Shown here in pieces: positions 6,709-7,947 of a DNA stretch of 7,947 nt. The stretch comes from Clostridiales bacterium (GTDB lineage: Bacteria; Bacillota; Sulfobacillia; UBA995): assembly GCA_003517845.1 (NCBI GenBank), contig DOZU01000247.1, forward strand, positions 1 through 7,947. The letters run 5' to 3'. How positions within the stretch are numbered: position 1 is the stretch's first letter; the number at the start of each line of letters is the position of its first letter. Both the position numbers and the translations under genes were made by a program. Below the pieces are notes generated by a model. It had not been told where the DNA came from. It searched no databases and saw nothing but the letters and a program-made list of their open reading frames with translations.

Positions 6709-7196
6709 TCGGAGGTGCGGAAGCTATCGTCCTGTTCATCTCCTTGACCATCATGTTGCTCGGCCTCGCCGGCACCGTGCTGCCGGTTTTGCCAGGGATG
6801 CCGCTGGTCCTGCTCGGCATAGTCATCTACGGCGCGGTACACGGCTTCGCCGCCGTCGGCACCGACCTCGTCTTCCTCGCCATCGTCCTGACCCTCATCA
6901 GCCTGATCCTCGACTACCTGGCCGTCATCCTCGGCGCGGGTCGGGCGCGAGCCTCCCGCCAGGGGATGCTCGGAGCATTCGTCGGCGGCGTCGTGGGGGT
7001 TGTTGCCCTGGGCTGGCCCGGCCTGCTGCTGGGTCCGCCCATCGGCGCCGTGCTGGGGGAAGTGAGTGCGGGTCGAACCCTCAGTCAGGGGCTGCGCGTG
7101 GCGCTGGCGACCGTCGTGGGGATGGCCGCGACCGCCGTCCTCAAGCTGACGATGGCGGGGGTACTCACCGTGATGTTCGTGCTGAGGGTTACATAA
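6675..7196 (+). CDS. DUF456 family small integral membrane protein
   Basis: This is a four-helix membrane protein of unknown function. 'GTVLPVLPGMPLVLLG' after the first helix, an Asp in 'LDYLAVILGAGRARASRQG', the glycine-rich 'GAFVGGVVG', and 'GPPIGAVLGEV' followed by a C-terminal helix containing 'LKLTMAG' match the DUF456 pattern closely. Length (about 160-173 residues) is typical. The start is uncertain: TTG at 6675 is the first standard codon in frame but has no good Shine-Dalgarno and gives a glycine-rich leader. CTG at 6705 overlaps the upstream stop as CTGA with GGAG 8 bases before it. GGAGGTG at 6711-6717 is followed only by ATC (6726) in frame. ATG at 6753 would cut into the first helix. 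It ends about 110 bases before glnR, so it is probably the last gene of the hflX unit. It is not part of the textbook hflX-ynbB-glnRA block. Confidence 0.88.
   Translation: MPAGCDGDGSLIGGAEAIVLFISLTIMLLGLAGTVLPVLPGMPLVLLGIVIYGAVHGFAAVGTDLVFLAIVLTLISLILDYLAVILGAGRARASRQGMLGAFVGGVVGVVALGWPGLLLGPPIGAVLGEVSAGRTLSQGLRVALATVVGMAATAVLKLTMAGVLTVMFVLRVT
6693..6717 (+). promoter_or_regulatory. Two possible Shine-Dalgarno sites for the DUF456 gene
   Basis: GGAG at 6693-6696 lies 8 bases before an in-frame CTG at 6705. GGAGGTG at 6711-6717 is the stronger match, but no ATG, GTG or TTG lies in frame within 5-13 bases after it; ATC at 6726 is the only near-cognate codon. Which one is used cannot be settled from sequence. 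Confidence 0.35.
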
Positions 7197-7204
7197 CGCC
7201 AAAT

Positions 7205-7226
7205 ACTTGACAAACTGTTGACAAGT
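7205..7226 (+). promoter_or_regulatory. Palindromic operator candidate over the glnR -35 region
   Basis: ACTTGACAA (7205-7213) and TTGACAAGT (7218-7226) are inverted copies matching at 8 of 9 positions with a 4-base centre. The element also contains two direct TTGACA copies 11 bases apart, about one helical turn. The right copy is the promoter -35, so a bound repressor would block RNA polymerase. GlnR is the obvious candidate, but the site does not fit the Bacillus GlnR/TnrA box TGTNA-N7-TNACA. That GlnR binds here is inference from position and symmetry. Confidence 0.5.
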
Positions 7227-7246
7227 GAGCCGGGAATGGGTAGGTT
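7218..7246 (+). promoter_or_regulatory. Sigma-A-type promoter of glnRA
   Basis: A perfect -35 TTGACA (7218-7223) is followed after exactly 17 bases by TAGGTT (7241-7246), which keeps the key first, second and last bases of the -10. Transcription would begin near 7253, leaving a leader of about 50 bases before the glnR ATG. The TTGACA at 7207-7212 has no -10 partner at 17 bases. Confidence 0.72.
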
Positions 7247-7288
7247 GAAAGGGGACGCTAACCGCAACCTGACGTCATGCTTACAGGA

Positions 7289-7298
7289 AGGGAGGTGA
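7289..7298 (+). promoter_or_regulatory. Shine-Dalgarno deciding the glnR start
   Basis: AGGGAGGTGA ends a few bases before ATG 7304, with 8 bases between GGAGG and the ATG. The upstream in-frame ATG at 7277 would have to read through this site and has no comparable ribosome binding site. Confidence 0.8.
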
Positions 7299-7303
7299 AA
7301 ACC

Positions 7304-7744
7304 ATGGCGGGGATGCAGATCGAACGTCCGAGGTACCCCATAGGCGTGGTGCAGGAACTGACCGGGCTGAGCGGCCGGCAGATCCGCTACTACGAGCAGA
7401 AAGGGCTGCTGAAGGCCGCCCGGAGTGGGGGAGGGCGGAGACTATTCACCCCGGGGGACGTCAGGACCCTGCTCGAGATCAAGGCGGCTTTGGCCAGGGG
7501 CGCGAGTCTCGATGCCCTGGGCAGGGCGGCAGACAAGCGGCGGCTGGCGCGTCCGGTGGAAACGCCGGACCTGGCGCAATCCCGAGATCTCGAGGTAGTC
7601 CGCAATTACTTTCAAGAAACGCGCGGCCCGACCTCCGTGTATCCCATCGATCACCGCGAGCAGCTCATCGAGACCATCGATGAACTCCGGCAGAAAGGTG
7701 GGGCCGGACGGGTCCGCCGCGGGAAAAAGGGGAGAGGTCCTTGA
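7304..7744 (+). CDS. glnR: GlnR, MerR-family transcriptional regulator of nitrogen metabolism
   Basis: This 146-residue repressor is expected to shut off glnRA when nitrogen is ample; in Bacillus, feedback-inhibited glutamine synthetase acts as its co-regulator. The N-terminal winged helix-turn-helix covers about residues 11-75: 'YPIGVVQELTGLSGRQIRYY' is close to the B. subtilis GlnR helix-turn-helix, and 'GGGRRLFTPGDVRTLLEIK' forms the wing and following helix. Position directly before glnA confirms GlnR rather than a generic MerR. Beyond ~residue 85 the protein diverges: 'RNYFQETRGPTSVYPIDHRE' and a helical 'QLIETIDELRQKG', then a basic Gly/Lys/Arg tail. B. subtilis GlnR is 135 residues and its C-terminal tail contacts glutamine synthetase; that tail is not recognisable here. 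The start is ATG 7304, set by its Shine-Dalgarno. The stop overlaps glnA by TTGA, and the last codons double as the glnA ribosome binding site. Confidence 0.93.
   Translation: MAGMQIERPRYPIGVVQELTGLSGRQIRYYEQKGLLKAARSGGGRRLFTPGDVRTLLEIKAALARGASLDALGRAADKRRLARPVETPDLAQSRDLEVVRNYFQETRGPTSVYPIDHREQLIETIDELRQKGGAGRVRRGKKGRGP
7727..7734 (+). promoter_or_regulatory. Ribosome binding site of glnA inside glnR
   Basis: AAGGGGAG lies 6 bases before the TTG at 7741 and is read as the final Lys-Gly-Arg codons of glnR. It supports the TTG start and translational coupling of glnA to glnR. Confidence 0.65.
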
Positions 7745-7947
7745 GCTTCAGCCCTTCGCGAATCGACGGCAAGCAGCTTCCGCACCTGGTGAAAGAGCAT
7801 CGGGTCAGTGCCCTCCGCCTGCAATTCACCGACATCCTGGGCATCATCAAGAGCGTGGCCATTCCCGTCAGCCAGCTCGGGAAGGCCCTTGACGGCCAGA
7901 TCATGTTCGACGGGTCCTCGATCGAAGGTTTCGTCCGCATCGAGGAG
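7741..7947 (+). CDS. glnA: Glutamine synthetase, type I (3' end outside window)
   Basis: It makes glutamine from glutamate, ammonia and ATP, and in Bacillota also signals nitrogen status to GlnR. Only the first 69 residues are visible. They are the N-terminal beta-grasp domain: 'ALRLQFTDILGIIKSVAIP' matches the family 'v.fvDl.G..k.v.ip' strand pair, and 'GQIMFDGSSIEGFVRIEE' is the highly conserved 'FDGSSI.GF..I..SD' segment that helps form the active site between subunits. The start is TTG at 7741, overlapping the glnR stop by four bases (TTGA) with a purine-rich Shine-Dalgarno upstream; no in-frame ATG or GTG lies nearby before the conserved region. Reading is open to the window end. The family is about 440-470 residues, so roughly 380 or more lie outside. 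Whether it is GSI-alpha or GSI-beta cannot be seen; synteny with glnR favours GSI-alpha. Confidence 0.95.
   Translation, partial: MSFSPSRIDGKQLPHLVKEHRVSALRLQFTDILGIIKSVAIPVSQLGKALDGQIMFDGSSIEGFVRIEE

Noticed and set aside
6404..7210. A + strand frame of 268 codons spanning the end of the PLP enzyme and the DUF456 gene
   Set aside because: It overlaps two genes with clear family matches in other frames and reads as Arg/Pro-rich out-of-frame sequence.
7207..7212. Upstream TTGACA as a second -35 element
   Set aside because: The sequence 17 bases downstream (7230-7235, CCGGGA) bears no resemblance to a -10. It is better explained as part of the palindrome.
7277..7303. An earlier ATG start for glnR
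   Set aside because: The added nine residues would be encoded across the strong Shine-Dalgarno that serves ATG 7304, and they do not resemble known GlnR N-termini.
7197..7303. Terminator or riboswitch between DUF456 and glnR
   Set aside because: I looked for a GC stem with a following T-run and for glutamine-riboswitch-like features. Apart from the promoter, palindrome and ribosome binding site I see nothing supportable.

Overview
The window is GC-rich by eye (not computed) and densely packed. It has seven genes on the + strand, two of them cut by the window edges, and no convincing minus-strand gene. The order hflX, ynbB-like PLP enzyme, glnR, glnA is the glutamine-synthetase neighbourhood known from Bacillus and other Bacillota. 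Strong GGAGG Shine-Dalgarno sequences fit the same group. Together with the high GC this suggests a high-GC member of Bacillota (Thermaerobacter-, Symbiobacterium- or Limnochorda-like). That placement is inference; no rRNA or other phylogenetic marker is present to fix it.

Left block (1-4081): the C-terminal two thirds of a DppC/OppC-type ABC permease overlaps pyrG (CTP synthase) by an ATGA junction. pyrG then runs directly into a large membrane protein that joins an extracytoplasmic glycerophosphodiester phosphodiesterase (GDPD) domain to a PAP2 phosphatase domain. The three genes have no gaps between them and look co-transcribed, with the promoter upstream of the window. This links peptide uptake, CTP supply and, possibly, turnover of polar phospholipid or teichoic-acid headgroups.

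Middle block (4082-7196): a short gap carries an extended -10 promoter (TGCTATAAT) and a near-perfect Shine-Dalgarno for hflX (ribosome-associated GTPase). hflX is followed with overlaps by the PLP-dependent 'methionine gamma-lyase family/aluminium resistance' protein (YnbB type) and a small DUF456 membrane protein. The start codons of all three are awkward. Each has an in-frame CTG at a position that fits the Shine-Dalgarno, the stop codon of the gene before, or both, so CTG initiation is worth testing.

Right block (7197-7947): a consensus sigma-A-like promoter (TTGACA, 17 bp, TAGGTT) whose -35 lies in a palindrome precedes glnR (MerR-family nitrogen regulator). glnR overlaps a TTG-started glnA (glutamine synthetase), which is cut by the end of the window. 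The expected circuit is the Bacillota one: feedback-inhibited glutamine synthetase activates GlnR, which represses glnRA. The palindrome, however, does not match the published Bacillus GlnR box.

I see no tRNA, rRNA, CRISPR array, insertion sequence, integrase or phage gene, and no gene-free stretch longer than about 110 bases. Most of the window is ordinary core genome. The most unusual items are the GDPD-PAP2 fusion, the possible CTG starts and the non-canonical glnR operator.
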